64,000 nucleotides of DNA from UBA2357 sp002344625 (GTDB lineage: Bacteria; Pseudomonadota; Gammaproteobacteria; Burkholderiales; Rhodocyclaceae): assembly GCA_937995335.1 (NCBI GenBank), contig CALKIH010000006.1:1-64000 (forward strand), written 5' to 3'. Both the position numbers and the translations under genes were made by a program. The notes under the pieces are model-generated. The model saw only the letters and a program-made list of their open reading frames with translations, did no database searches and was not told where the DNA came from. This document shows, one piece after another, positions 17,451 through 26,336 of this stretch. Each line of letters begins with the position of its first letter. The first letter of the stretch is position 1.

Positions 17451-18203
17451 ATGAAGCGACTGCGGATCTGCACCTATAACATTCACAAGGGTTTCTCGCA
17501 GTTCAATCGCCGCATGGTGATTCACGAGTTGCGCGAGCGCTTGCGCAATCTCGAGGTCGATCTGGTCTTCCTGCAGGAGGTTCAGGGGTTGCATGCGGGC
17601 CACCAGATCAGGCACGCCGACTGGCCGGGGGCGCCTCAGCACGAGTTCCTGGCGGAAGCGGTCTGGGGGCAGACCGCTTATGGCCAGAACGCGGTTTACG
17701 ATCATGGCCATCACGGCAACGCGATCCTGAGCCGTTTCCCGATCATCTCGTCGCACAACCTCGACGTGTCCGACCATCGTTTCGAGCGCCGCGGCCTGCT
17801 GCACTGCGAGATCGCGGCGCCTGGCTTCGAGTCCCTCCATTGTGTATGCGTCCACCTGGGCTTGATGGCGGGTAGCCGCAAGCGGCAGATGGAGGCGCTG
17901 GCCGACCGCATGGAACGCCTCGTGCCGCAGGCTGCGCCGCTGATCATCGCCGGTGATTTCAACGACTGGCGCAATCGCGCCGAGCAGGTGCTGGCGCACC
18001 GCCTCGGATTGAGCGAGGCGTTTCACGCCAGCAACGGCGGCCGTCCGGCGCGCAGTTTCCCGTCGCGGCGGCCGGTGCTCAGCCTGGATCGGATCTATGT
18101 CCGCCACTTCCGGGTGGCCCGGGCGGACGTGCATTGTGGCCCGCTGTGGGCACAGATATCGGATCATGCCGCCCTGACCGCCGAACTGGAACCCGGCGGG
18201 TGA
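17451..18203 (+). CDS. Endonuclease/exonuclease/phosphatase (EEP) family protein
   Basis: 250-aa metal-dependent phosphodiesterase fold. The motifs in order are TYNIHKG (N-terminal), DLVFLQEVQG, LGLMAGSRKRQ, the catalytic GDFNDWRN and the C-terminal SDHAALTAEL. These fit an EEP nuclease or phosphatase with DNA or a phospholipid headgroup as substrate. It overlaps the cardiolipin synthase gene by 4 bases (GTGA), so a role in membrane lipid metabolism is a reasonable guess. The ATG at 17451 directly precedes KRLRICTYNIHKG; a GTG at 17442 is the alternative. Confidence 0.85.
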   Translation: MKRLRICTYNIHKGFSQFNRRMVIHELRERLRNLEVDLVFLQEVQGLHAGHQIRHADWPGAPQHEFLAEAVWGQTAYGQNAVYDHGHHGNAILSRFPIISSHNLDVSDHRFERRGLLHCEIAAPGFESLHCVCVHLGLMAGSRKRQMEALADRMERLVPQAAPLIIAGDFNDWRNRAEQVLAHRLGLSEAFHASNGGRPARSFPSRRPVLSLDRIYVRHFRVARADVHCGPLWAQISDHAALTAELEPGG

Positions 18204-19357
18204 GCAGTTTCATCCCCGGCAACAGCGTGGTTCTGCTGGAGGGGGGCGGCAGGTTTTTTCCGGCGCTGGTGCGGGCGATCGAGGGGGCGGTCGAGGAGAT
18301 CCATCTCGAAAGCTATATCTTCGAGAATGACGACACCGGTCGCCGTGTCGCCAATGCGCTGTGCGATGCCGCCCGCCGGGGCGTCAGGGTGCATGTGCTG
18401 GTGGACGGCTTCGGCGGGCGCGGTTTCGTCGCCACGCTGATGTCCGGGTTGGCCTCGGCCGGCGTCCGTGTGCTGGTGTATCGGCGCGAACTCGGGTCCT
18501 TCGTGCTGCGGCGGCACCGCTTGCGCAGGCTTCATCGCAAGGTCTGCGTCGTCGATGCCTGCCTGGCTTTCGTCGGCGGCATCAATATCATCGATGACCT
18601 GTCCCCGAGCGGGCTGCGCCGTCCGCGCCACGACTATGCCGTTGAGGTTCGCGGCCCGCTGGTGTCGGTGATCGCGGCGTCGTCGCGGCGCTTGTGGTGG
18701 CTGGTCTCCTGGGCAAGCCTGCGCCGCCGCCGAATGCCGTCGCCGCGCTCGGTCCAGGTGCCACCGGCCGCGGGTTCGGTGCGGGCGGCATTCCTGATTC
18801 GCGACAACCTGCGCCATCGCCGGGACATAGAAGACGCGTACCTGGACGCGATCGCGTCTGCGCGTTCCGAGATCGTGATCGCGTCCGCGTATTTCTTTCC
18901 TGGGCGACAGTTTCGCCAGGCCCTCACCGATGCGGCGCGGCGCGGTGTGCGCGTGGTGCTCATTCTGCAGGGCCTGTCCGATCATCCGCTGCTCGCGTAT
19001 GCAAGCCGCGCCCTCTATCCGCATTTTTTGTCGTGCGGGGTCAGGCTGTTCGAGTACAACCGGAGCATCCTGCATGCCAAGGTCGCGGTGGTCGATACCC
19101 GTTGGGCGACGGTGGGTTCGAGCAATATCGACCCGTTCAGCCTGTTGCTCGCGCGCGAGGCCAATGTCGTGGTCGACGATGAACCGTTTGCGAGCCGGTT
19201 GCGTGCAAGTCTGGAGATCGCGATGACACAGGGGGCCGAGGAGCGCCATCTCGAATCATTGCGACGCCTGCCGCTCATCCGGCGCCTGGCCACCTGGATC
19301 GCGTATCAGTGCGTCCGGGCAGCGATCGGGATTGCCGGCTACGGCGGACGGCATTGA
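18200..19357 (+). CDS. clsB: Cardiolipin synthase B (ClsB-type phospholipase D protein)
   Basis: 385-aa enzyme with two phospholipase D motifs: HRKVCVVD in the first half and HAKVAVVD in the second, each followed by the expected Gly-Gly/Ser-Ser-N segment (FVGGIN, VGSSNID). It lacks the N-terminal membrane helices of ClsA, which points to ClsB. It transfers a phosphatidyl group to form cardiolipin. The GTG at 18200 overlaps the stop of the EEP gene, and this pairing of an EEP phosphatase and ClsB is known in other proteobacteria. It ends convergently with gluQ, with only 21 bases between. Confidence 0.92.
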   Translation: MSSFIPGNSVVLLEGGGRFFPALVRAIEGAVEEIHLESYIFENDDTGRRVANALCDAARRGVRVHVLVDGFGGRGFVATLMSGLASAGVRVLVYRRELGSFVLRRHRLRRLHRKVCVVDACLAFVGGINIIDDLSPSGLRRPRHDYAVEVRGPLVSVIAASSRRLWWLVSWASLRRRRMPSPRSVQVPPAAGSVRAAFLIRDNLRHRRDIEDAYLDAIASARSEIVIASAYFFPGRQFRQALTDAARRGVRVVLILQGLSDHPLLAYASRALYPHFLSCGVRLFEYNRSILHAKVAVVDTRWATVGSSNIDPFSLLLAREANVVVDDEPFASRLRASLEIAMTQGAEERHLESLRRLPLIRRLATWIAYQCVRAAIGIAGYGGRH

Positions 19358-19378
19358 GGTCCGGTGGGCGTGCGGCAC

Positions 19379-20287
19379 TCATCCCGCCGCCTGCAAGGCG
19401 CGCGGTACTCGGGCGAGGTTCCAGTTGGCGATTGCCCATTGCCATGCGTGTGCGACCGGTGCGCCGGTGAGTTCGGCCGGGGACGGGTGGCCGAGAAAGC
19501 GCAATGCGTTGCCGAGCGTGCGCGCAGGGTTCGCCAGGTCGATGGCGGCGGCATGCGTCTGCTTCGAGAGCTTCTCGCCAGCTTCGTTCACGACTACCGG
19601 CAGGTGGGCATAAGCGGGGGTTTCGAAGCCCAGCAGGCCTTGCAGGTAGATCTGCCGGCCGGTCGAGCAAAGCAGATCCGCGCCGCGTATCACGTGTGTG
19701 ACACCCGCGTCGTGATCGTCGACGACGACTGCCAATTGGTATGCGAACTGGCCGTCGGCACGCTGGACCACGAAATCGCCCACTTCGGATTCGAGATCTT
19801 CATGCTGCCGGCCCTGTATCAGGTCGGTGAACTCGATCGTGCCCGCGACCCGCGCCCGCCATGCGTACGCGGGCTGGATGCGCCCGGGGCGGTCGCGACA
19901 GCTTCCGGGGTACAGGCGGGCGCCGTCGCGTGCGAGTGCCGAGTCCGCCATCTCGCGGCGCGAGCAACTGCAGGGAAACACGTGCCGCATTGCACGCAAA
20001 CGTTCGAGCGATTCGGCATAGCGTGGCAGGCTGTCGCTCTGCCGGGTCACGACCCCATCCCATTCGAATCCGAACTTTTCCAGGATTTCGAGAATACCCT
20101 CGGTGGCTCTTGCGACATTGCGCGCCCGGTCGAGATCATCGATGCGTAACAGCCATCGCCCGCCCGCGCGGCGTGCGTCGAGATAACTGCCCACCGCGGT
20201 CACGAGCGAGCCGAAGTGCAGGGGGCCGGTAGGCGACGGGGCAAATCGGCCGACGTATGTGGATGATCGGGGTGTCGCTGTTGGCAT
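19379..20287 (-). CDS. gluQ: Glutamyl-Q tRNA(Asp) synthetase
   Basis: 302-aa paralogue of glutamyl-tRNA synthetase without the anticodon-binding domain. It attaches glutamate to queuosine in tRNA-Asp. It has the HIGH-like motif APSPTGPLHFGSL, the zinc-binding cysteines in FPCSCSRRE and YPGSC, and the KMSKS-like segment EKLSKQTHA. Length is normal. I start at ATG 20287 (MPTATPRSSTYVGRFAPSP); a start further upstream adds a Pro-rich leader that looks unconserved. Confidence 0.93.
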   Translation of the reverse strand: MPTATPRSSTYVGRFAPSPTGPLHFGSLVTAVGSYLDARRAGGRWLLRIDDLDRARNVARATEGILEILEKFGFEWDGVVTRQSDSLPRYAESLERLRAMRHVFPCSCSRREMADSALARDGARLYPGSCRDRPGRIQPAYAWRARVAGTIEFTDLIQGRQHEDLESEVGDFVVQRADGQFAYQLAVVVDDHDAGVTHVIRGADLLCSTGRQIYLQGLLGFETPAYAHLPVVVNEAGEKLSKQTHAAAIDLANPARTLGNALRFLGHPSPAELTGAPVAHAWQWAIANWNLARVPRALQAAG

Positions 20288-20373
20288 GCAAGGCGTTGTG
20301 TCGGGAGTCGGGGGGGCGAGTCGGGGCAGGATGATGCCGTTCGCCGGTACCGATGGCTCCGGCTGCATTTCGG

Positions 20374-21129
20374 CTACAAGCCGAGCTTACCTCTGAATCC
20401 GGCTTCGAGTTCGGCGTAGCGGCCGCTGTTCTTGAGCGACTGCAAGCCGGCCTCGAACGTGGCCGAGAGCCTCTCGCCGTCGGGGTGCGCCTTCGAGAAC
20501 GCGATCCAGAACCCGTCCATCGAAATCGTCCCGACTTTTCGGACTTTGCCGGCAGCGCCCGGTATGCGGCTGATCCTGAGGTAGCCCGGCATTTCATTCA
20601 GGAGCACGAAGTCGACCCGCCGGGCCGCGACCATCTGGATCAATTGATCATCGGAGGTTGTGGCGAAGCGGGTGATTTTCGGGTCTTCCATCAACTCGGT
20701 GGGATAGGTGTAGCCGAGGGTGTAGCCCACGGTCCTGCCCTCGAGGTCCGCCATCGTGACCGCGGATTCGCCCGCCTGCGCGTGGGAAAAAATCGCGAGT
20801 TCCTCGCTGAAGAGCGGTGTCGGGTGCCAGTGGAAGGTGTCGCGGTTGCCCTCGATGATCGTCGCGTTGAAACAGCCGGCGGTCACGCCGGTTTCCGCGT
20901 AGTGCAAGCAGCGGGCAAATGGGACCGCCACAAACTCGACGTCGACACCTTGAGTCTTGAAGGCCTCACGCACGATATCAACCGCAAACCCCTCGGGGCC
21001 GGATTTGTCGGCCTTGATCGAAGAGTAGGGCGCCCAGTCGTCCTCGGCAGCAATGCGCACCGTCTCGGACAGCGCGCTGGCGGCGAGCATGCCGGTGGAC
21101 GCAATCAGGGCCGCAATCAACCAGCGCAT
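20374..21129 (-). CDS. Periplasmic solute-binding protein (amino-acid type, SBP_bac_3)
   Basis: 251 aa with a Sec signal peptide (about 1-22, ASALS) and the bilobal binding fold seen in VRIAAEDDWAPYSSI, GFAVDIVREAF, ADLEGRTVGYTLGYT and VDFVLLNEMPGYL. There is no transporter permease or ATPase beside it, so it may be an orphan binding protein or serve a distant transporter. Cys residues in FARCLHYAETGVTAGCFNA could form a disulfide. The ligand cannot be named; polar amino acids are usual for this family. Confidence 0.8.
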   Translation of the reverse strand: MRWLIAALIASTGMLAASALSETVRIAAEDDWAPYSSIKADKSGPEGFAVDIVREAFKTQGVDVEFVAVPFARCLHYAETGVTAGCFNATIIEGNRDTFHWHPTPLFSEELAIFSHAQAGESAVTMADLEGRTVGYTLGYTYPTELMEDPKITRFATTSDDQLIQMVAARRVDFVLLNEMPGYLRISRIPGAAGKVRKVGTISMDGFWIAFSKAHPDGERLSATFEAGLQSLKNSGRYAELEAGFRGKLGL

Positions 21130-21335
21130 GGTGGCTTCCTCGGGTACGGTCGGGCTGCACACGAGCGAGCGTGACGTCCGAACATCGGCATTGTTGCGAT
21201 CGCGCCGGACACCGCATGCTCGAGTGCGTTGCGCTGCATCCTAGCATCGGCCACTCAGACAAACAAATTGACATCCCCGTGAGTGATGGTCATGTGGCGC
21301 AGCGCCAGACTTGGTCTTCGAAACCCTGAAGCCGT

Positions 21336-22427
21336 TTAGACGTTGAACAGGAAGTTCAAAACGTCGCCGTCCTTGACCACGTAGTCCTTGCCTTCCGCGC
21401 GCATCTTGCCGGCTTCCTTGGCACCGGTTTCCCCTTTGAAGGCAATGAAGTCGTCGAAGGCGATGGTTTGGGCGCGGATGAAGCCGCGCTCGAAATCGGT
21501 ATGGATGACGCCGGCCGCCTGGGGGGCGGTGTCGCCGACATGAATGGTCCAGGCGCGGACCTCTTTTACGCCGGCGGTGAAATAAGTCTGAAGGCCGAGC
21601 AGTTTGTAGCCGGCGCGGATCAGCCGGTTCAGGCCGGGTTCTTCGAGGCCCATCGATTCGAGGAAGTCCTGCTTGTCGGCGTCGTCGAGTTCTGCGATTT
21701 CGCACTCGATTGCGGCGCAGACCGCCACGACGCCCGCGCCCTCTGCGGCTGCATGGGCTTTGACCGCATCCAGGTAAGGGTTGTCGGTAAAGCCGTCTTC
21801 GACCACGTTTGCCGCGTACAACACCGGTTTGGCGGTGATGAGGCAGAATTGCTTGATGCTGGCCCACTCTTCCTTCGAGAGTTCGAGTGCGCGCACCGGA
21901 CGCGCCTGGTCGAGTTGCGCCGCGCACTTGTCGAGTACGCTGACCAGCACCTTGGCGTCCTTGTCTCCGGAGCCCGCGACCTTGCGATAGCGGTTGAGCG
22001 CCTTGTCGACGGTCGCCATGTCGGCGAGTGCGAGCTCGGTGTCGATGATTTCGATATCGCGAATCGGGTCGATGCTGCCGGAAACGTGCACGACGTTCTC
22101 GTCGGCGAAGCACCGCACTACGTGCACGATCGCGTCGGTTTCACGGATGTTCGCGAGGAACTGGTTGCCCAGGCCCTCGCCCTTGGAGGCGCCCGCGACC
22201 AGGCCGGCGATGTCCACGAACTCGACGATGGCCGCTTGAATGCGCTGCGGTTTGACGATCGCCGACAACTGCGCAAGCCGGGGGTCGGGTACCTCGACGA
22301 TCCCCACGTTGGGCTCGATCGTGCAGAACGGGTAGTTTTCCGCGGCGATACCGGATTTGGTCAGTGCGTTGAACAGGGTCGACTTTCCGACGTTGGGCAG
22401 GCCGACGATGCCGCATTTGAGGCTCAT
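21336..22427 (-). CDS. ychF: Redox-regulated ATPase YchF (Obg family)
   Basis: 363-aa ribosome-associated P-loop ATPase (GTPase fold that prefers ATP). G1 GLPNVGKSTLFNALT, G2 YPFCTIEPNVG and G3 DIAGLVAGASKGEGLGNQF are all present, followed by a coiled-coil insertion and the C-terminal TGS domain (about 280-363; RAWTIHVGDTAPQAAGVIH). It takes part in stress-related translation control in E. coli. Its ATG overlaps the pth stop by 4 bases, the usual pth-ychF pair. Confidence 0.97.
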   Translation of the reverse strand: MSLKCGIVGLPNVGKSTLFNALTKSGIAAENYPFCTIEPNVGIVEVPDPRLAQLSAIVKPQRIQAAIVEFVDIAGLVAGASKGEGLGNQFLANIRETDAIVHVVRCFADENVVHVSGSIDPIRDIEIIDTELALADMATVDKALNRYRKVAGSGDKDAKVLVSVLDKCAAQLDQARPVRALELSKEEWASIKQFCLITAKPVLYAANVVEDGFTDNPYLDAVKAHAAAEGAGVVAVCAAIECEIAELDDADKQDFLESMGLEEPGLNRLIRAGYKLLGLQTYFTAGVKEVRAWTIHVGDTAPQAAGVIHTDFERGFIRAQTIAFDDFIAFKGETGAKEAGKMRAEGKDYVVKDGDVLNFLFNV

Positions 22428-23044
22428 AGACTTTTCTCGTTCCTGATTTTGGGAGGAGGTTCGGAAGCCGGACGCGCGTTGGCGCGCGTGGTCGCCGCAT
22501 TCCAGTTGCCCTGTGCGATCAAGGGCCAGGTATCCAGGGCGCGATCGATGGCGGTGTCGATCAGGTCCTGCTCGTCGCGCTGGGGACGTTTCAGCACGAA
22601 GTTTACGACTTGACTGCGATCGCCCGGGTGTCCGATGCCGATTCTCAAGCGCCAGTAGTCCTGGGTGCCCAGATGGGCGGTGATGTCCTTCAGGCCGTTG
22701 TGACCGCCCAGGCCGCCGCCGAACTTCAGCCGCAATTGCCCCGGCGGGATGTCGAGTTCGTCATGCACGACCAGGATTTCATTCGGCTGGATCCGGTAGA
22801 ACCGCGTGAGCGCGCCCACCGCCAGGCCGGACCTGTTCATGAACGTCTGCGGCATCAGCAACCAGGCACCCGCGGCGCGGGCGTTGGCTGCCAGGCCGTG
22901 GAATCGCGCTTCATGGCCGAAGGTCGTGCCGAGGCGCTGCGCCAGGCGCTCACAAAACCAAAACCCGGCATTGTGCCGGGTTTCGATATAGTCGGCCCCC
23001 GGGTTGCCGAGGCCGACGATGAGGCGTGGTGGATTCGCCGTCAT
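22424..23044 (-). CDS. pth: Peptidyl-tRNA hydrolase
   Basis: 206-aa enzyme that releases tRNA from dropped-off peptidyl-tRNA. Conserved segments are IVGLGNPGADYIETRHNAGF, with the catalytic histidine, LMPQTFMNRSG, VVHDELDIPPG with the catalytic aspartate, and GGLGGHNGLKDI. The ATG at 23044 is preferred because the longer in-frame extension is Lys/Ala-rich and unconserved. Operon order here is prs-rplY-pth-ychF. Confidence 0.97.
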   Translation of the reverse strand: MTANPPRLIVGLGNPGADYIETRHNAGFWFCERLAQRLGTTFGHEARFHGLAANARAAGAWLLMPQTFMNRSGLAVGALTRFYRIQPNEILVVHDELDIPPGQLRLKFGGGLGGHNGLKDITAHLGTQDYWRLRIGIGHPGDRSQVVNFVLKRPQRDEQDLIDTAIDRALDTWPLIAQGNWNAATTRANARPASEPPPKIRNEKSL

Positions 23045-23069
23045 GGACGATTGACTGCCGCTGCCTTGA

Positions 23070-23675
23070 TCAGGCGCTGGCTTCTTCGCCCTCGCCTTCG
23101 CCGGCGCCTGCACCGGTCTTCAGCACGGTCGCCACGACCGGGTCGCCTTCGCCATGATGGACGACTTCGACGCCAGCCGGGAGGGTGAGCTGCGAAACGT
23201 GAACGGCCTGATCCATCTCGAGGTCCTTCAGGTCGACCGTGATGAACTCGGGCAGATCCTTGGGCAGGCAGGCGATATCGATTTCGGTGACCACGTGCGA
23301 GATCATCCCGCCGCCGAGCTTGACCGCCGGGCTGATTTCACCGTTGACGAAGTGCAGCGGTACCTTCAGGTGCATCTTCTCGGTGGCGCTGACGCGCTGA
23401 AAGTCGAGATGCAGGATCTGGGTCTTGAACGGATGCCATTGGGTGTCGCGCAGAATCACGGATTCCTTGGCGCCTTCGAGCTCGACGCTCAGCACGGAAG
23501 AGTGGAACGCTTCCTTGCGCATCATGTGGTACAGCTCGTTGTGGTCGAGCGTGATCGCCACGGCGTCCTTGTTCGCGCCGTAGATGACGCCCGGCAGTTG
23601 GCCGGCGCGACGCAGGCGGCGGCTCGCACCCGTGCCCTGATCCACGCGCTTGGTGGCCTTGAATTCGATTTGCAT
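23070..23675 (-). CDS. rplY: 50S ribosomal protein L25 (general stress protein Ctc form)
   Basis: 201-aa long form of L25: an N-terminal L25 domain (about 1-90, RRLRRAGQLPGVIYG) that binds 5S rRNA, then the TL5/Ctc C-terminal beta domain (about 95-185) and a Gly/Glu-rich acidic tail. The ATG at 23675 follows an AGGAG ribosome-binding site. Lies between prs and pth, as in many betaproteobacteria. Confidence 0.96.
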   Translation of the reverse strand: MQIEFKATKRVDQGTGASRRLRRAGQLPGVIYGANKDAVAITLDHNELYHMMRKEAFHSSVLSVELEGAKESVILRDTQWHPFKTQILHLDFQRVSATEKMHLKVPLHFVNGEISPAVKLGGGMISHVVTEIDIACLPKDLPEFITVDLKDLEMDQAVHVSQLTLPAGVEVVHHGEGDPVVATVLKTGAGAGEGEGEEASA

Positions 23676-23760
23676 GTGTTGCTCCTGGTTGAATCAATCC
23701 GCCCGCGACCAGGCGGATGGGTTATACCGCCGGTTTGACCCAGCAGCGAAAGAAATCATC

Positions 23761-24711
23761 TCATTCCATGAACAGCGAACTGACCGACTCCTCGTTGCTG
23801 ATGCGCAACATGGTGTCGGCAAGCAGCGACGCCACCGAAATCTGGCGGATCTTCGTGCAGGCGCGCGCTTCGTCGCCGAGCGGAATGGTGTCGGTGACGA
23901 CCAGCTCGTCGAGGTCCGAGTCGGCGATACGGGCTGCCGCCGCGTTCGACAGGACCGGATGGGTACAGTACGAAAGCACCCGCCGGGCCCCGTTCTGCTT
24001 GAGCGCGGTGGCCGCCTTGCACAGCGTGCCGGCGGTGTCGACGATGTCGTCCATGATCACGCAGGTGCGGTCCTTGACCTCGCCGATGATGTTCATGACT
24101 TCCGAAACATTGGCCTTGGGACGGCGCTTGTCGATGATCGCGAGGTCGCATTCGAGCCGCTTGGCGAATGCGCGGGCGCGCACCACGCCGCCGACGTCTG
24201 GGGAGACCACCAGCAGGTCTTCGTAGCGCTGCTTGTCGAGATCGGCGATCAACACCGGTGCGGCATAGACGTTATCCACCGCGATGTCGAAGAACCCCTG
24301 AATCTGGTCGGCGTGCAGATCCATCGTCAACAGGCGTTGCACGCCGGCCGCCTGGAGCATGTTTGCGACGACCTTGGCGGTAATCGGAACGCGTGCGGAA
24401 CGCGGACGCCGATCCTGGCGGGCATAGCCGAAATAGGGAATCGCCGCGGTGATCCGGCCCGCCGAGGCGCGCTTGAGCGCATCGACCAGCACCAGCAGTT
24501 CCATGAGATTGTCGTTGGTCGGTGCGCAGGTCGGCTGCAGCACGAAGATATCCTTGCCGCGAACATTCTCTAGCAATTCAACATTGACTTCGCCGTCGGA
24601 GAAGCGACCTACCGTCGCCGAACCGAGGGTTATGCCCAACCTGCGAACGACGTCCGATGCGAGCTTGGGGTTGGCGTTGCCGGTGAAGACCATCAGGCTG
24701 CCACGGGGCAT
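23761..24711 (-). CDS. prs: Ribose-phosphate pyrophosphokinase
   Basis: 316-aa enzyme making PRPP from ribose 5-phosphate and ATP, feeding nucleotide, His, Trp and NAD synthesis. It shows the ATP-site region SARVPITAKVVAN, the metal/ribose segment MDLHADQIQGFFDI, the flexible loop KRRPKANVSEVMN and the PRPP signature VIMDDIVDTAGTL. The ATG at 24711 follows GGAGAT. A terminator-like hairpin lies between it and the tRNA upstream. Confidence 0.97.
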   Translation of the reverse strand: MPRGSLMVFTGNANPKLASDVVRRLGITLGSATVGRFSDGEVNVELLENVRGKDIFVLQPTCAPTNDNLMELLVLVDALKRASAGRITAAIPYFGYARQDRRPRSARVPITAKVVANMLQAAGVQRLLTMDLHADQIQGFFDIAVDNVYAAPVLIADLDKQRYEDLLVVSPDVGGVVRARAFAKRLECDLAIIDKRRPKANVSEVMNIIGEVKDRTCVIMDDIVDTAGTLCKAATALKQNGARRVLSYCTHPVLSNAAAARIADSDLDELVVTDTIPLGDEARACTKIRQISVASLLADTMLRISNEESVSSLFME

Positions 24712-24755
24712 GACCGAATCTCCGCTACCGAAAATAGCTGTTGTGACAGTAAAAA

Positions 24756-24784
24756 CAACTCGGGCAGGCTCAAAAGCCTGCCCG
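24756..24784 (-). terminator. Hairpin after tRNA-Gln, probable terminator
   Basis: A 9-bp GC-rich stem (24761-24769 with 24776-24784, CGGGCAGGC / GCCTGCCCG) and 6-nt loop lie 8 bases past the tRNA 3' end. In the minus direction a TTTTT run follows about five bases later (24752-24756 complement). The offset of the T run makes termination partial, so prs may be reached by readthrough. Confidence 0.6.
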
Positions 24785-24792
24785 CATTGTAG

Positions 24793-24869
24793 TGGCTGGG
24801 GAAGAAGGATTCGAACCTTCGAATGCCGGAATCAAAATCCGGTGCCTTGACCAACTTGGCGACTCCCCA
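24793..24869 (-). tRNA. tRNA-Gln (anticodon TTG)
   Basis: On the minus strand this folds as a full cloverleaf: acceptor TGGGGAG paired with TTCCCCA, the anticodon stem CCGGA/TCCGG around TTTTGAT (anticodon TTG, reads CAA), the T arm GAAGG-TTCGAAT-CCTTC, discriminator G and an encoded CCA end. It lies between ispE and prs, a widely conserved location. Confidence 0.97.
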
Positions 24870-24887
24870 AGAAACCTATTTCGCCGA

Positions 24888-25742
24888 TCAGCGAACCCAG
24901 TCGAAAAGCGGATGACGCGCAATGCTTCGTGTCGTCCAAGCCCGCCATTTCGGTGGGCAGCTTTCAACGATCCGTGACGCCTGCGATTCGCTCGCGACTT
25001 CCGCGAATATACACGAACCGGATCCCGTCATTCGTGCCGGCGCGTGACGCCCCAGCCAGTCGATCGCAGCCTGAACTTCCGGGTATCGACTACAGGCGAC
25101 GGACTGCAGATCGTTTCGAGTAATGCTCGTAGCGAAGTCCGTAATTTTGATGGCTTCAGAGTCGCGCGTCAACTCCTTTGCGGCGAAAATTTCACGGGTG
25201 GGGATGCCGACGCCGGGGGACAACAGGACATACCAGGCGGGCTCGAGCGGCAGCGGCTGCAGGTCTTCACCAATGCCTTGAACGAAGGCATCGCGGCCGA
25301 ACACGAAGAAAGGGACGTCGGCGCCGAGCCGCAGGCCGAGCGAGGCCAGTGTCGGCCGGTCGAGCCCGGTCTGCCACAGCCTGTTGAGCGCGATCAGGGT
25401 CGTGGCGGCGTCTGAGCTTCCGCCGCCGAGGCCCGCACCCATGGGAATGCGTTTGTCCAGCTTGATGTCGGCGCCGAGGTTGCAAGCTGTCTCGCGCTGG
25501 AGCATCGCGGCGGCGCGAATGACGAGATCGTCTTGCTCGGGTACCCCTTCGACCGCGTTGGTGCGCCTGAGCACCCCGTCCGGGCGGACGTGGAACGACA
25601 AGGTGTCGGCCAGGTCGATCAATCTGAAGGCGCTCTGGAGAAGGTGATAGCCGTCCGGGCGCCGTCCGACGACGTGCAGGAACAGGTTCAGTTTGGCCGG
25701 GGCGGGGCAGTCGTCGATACGGGTCAGGGCTGGTCTGTCCAT
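24888..25742 (-). CDS. ispE: 4-diphosphocytidyl-2-C-methyl-D-erythritol kinase
   Basis: 284-aa GHMP kinase of the non-mevalonate isoprenoid pathway. It has the N-terminal CPAPAKLNLFLHVVGRRPDGYH motif region, the ATP-binding Gly loop MGAGLGGGSSDAA, and the C-terminal MTGSGSCIFAE. The ATG at 25742 lies within the last codons of lolB (19-base overlap), which suggests translational coupling. A longer start at 25778 is possible but not conserved. It supplies isoprenoids for ubiquinone and the undecaprenyl carrier. Confidence 0.95.
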   Translation of the reverse strand: MDRPALTRIDDCPAPAKLNLFLHVVGRRPDGYHLLQSAFRLIDLADTLSFHVRPDGVLRRTNAVEGVPEQDDLVIRAAAMLQRETACNLGADIKLDKRIPMGAGLGGGSSDAATTLIALNRLWQTGLDRPTLASLGLRLGADVPFFVFGRDAFVQGIGEDLQPLPLEPAWYVLLSPGVGIPTREIFAAKELTRDSEAIKITDFATSITRNDLQSVACSRYPEVQAAIDWLGRHAPARMTGSGSCIFAEVASESQASRIVESCPPKWRAWTTRSIARHPLFDWVR

Positions 25743-26335
25743 TGGTCGATTACCAGTCTGATCCGGGTTTCGCCCCAATGGGCCTCGAGCCTGCGCGGTG
25801 CCGAGCCGGGAGTGTCGTCGGTATAGACGGCGTAGTCGATGATCCAGCCCGCGTCGCTGATGCGGGTCGGACGGCCGAGCGCATCGCGCTGCAGCACGCG
25901 CGCGCCGTCACGCGGGACGGCCTGAACCCAGTAGGTCAGACCATCGACCGGCGTTCCGGCGCCAAACAGTTCCGGCAGCACGTCTTGTGCGCTGGGAGCG
26001 GAGCGCCGGTCGCCTTCGGCGGTTTCGAGGATCGCGCCTTCGGTCGTGCTGGTGAGCCGCGCGACGATCTGTCCCAGTGGGCTGAAGGCCGTCCATTCGT
26101 CGCCGTGGGGGGTGTGTACCCAGACGACCGGGCCATTCGCATTGCGTACGCCGTCGGTGGCGGCCAACCGTCCTTCTAGGGTGAAAGACTCGGAGAGGGC
26201 GCGCGTGGCGATCGGCCGCGACGCGTCGACCGCCGTCAGCGTGCAGGCCCCGAGGCTCAGCGAGAGTGCGATCAGCGCCGCGATATCACGCCCTTTCCGA
26301 TGCCGGTATGGCGCACATCCATGCAGTTTTGCCAT
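25724..26335 (-). CDS. lolB: Outer-membrane lipoprotein receptor LolB
   Basis: 203-aa lipoprotein that accepts lipoproteins from LolA and inserts them in the outer membrane. A lipoprotein signal peptide with lipobox LGAC (about residues 31-34) is followed by the LolB fold: FTLEGRLAATDG, VWVHTPHGDEWTAFSPLGQIVARL, and a C-terminal region (ARVLQRDALGRPTRI, WGETRIRLVIDQW). It follows the TPR gene with a one-base gap. This is relevant here because the window encodes several lipoproteins (MltA, the two at 45-46 kb). Confidence 0.9.
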   Translation of the reverse strand: MAKLHGCAPYRHRKGRDIAALIALSLSLGACTLTAVDASRPIATRALSESFTLEGRLAATDGVRNANGPVVWVHTPHGDEWTAFSPLGQIVARLTSTTEGAILETAEGDRRSAPSAQDVLPELFGAGTPVDGLTYWVQAVPRDGARVLQRDALGRPTRISDAGWIIDYAVYTDDTPGSAPRRLEAHWGETRIRLVIDQWTDQP

Positions 26336-26336
26336 G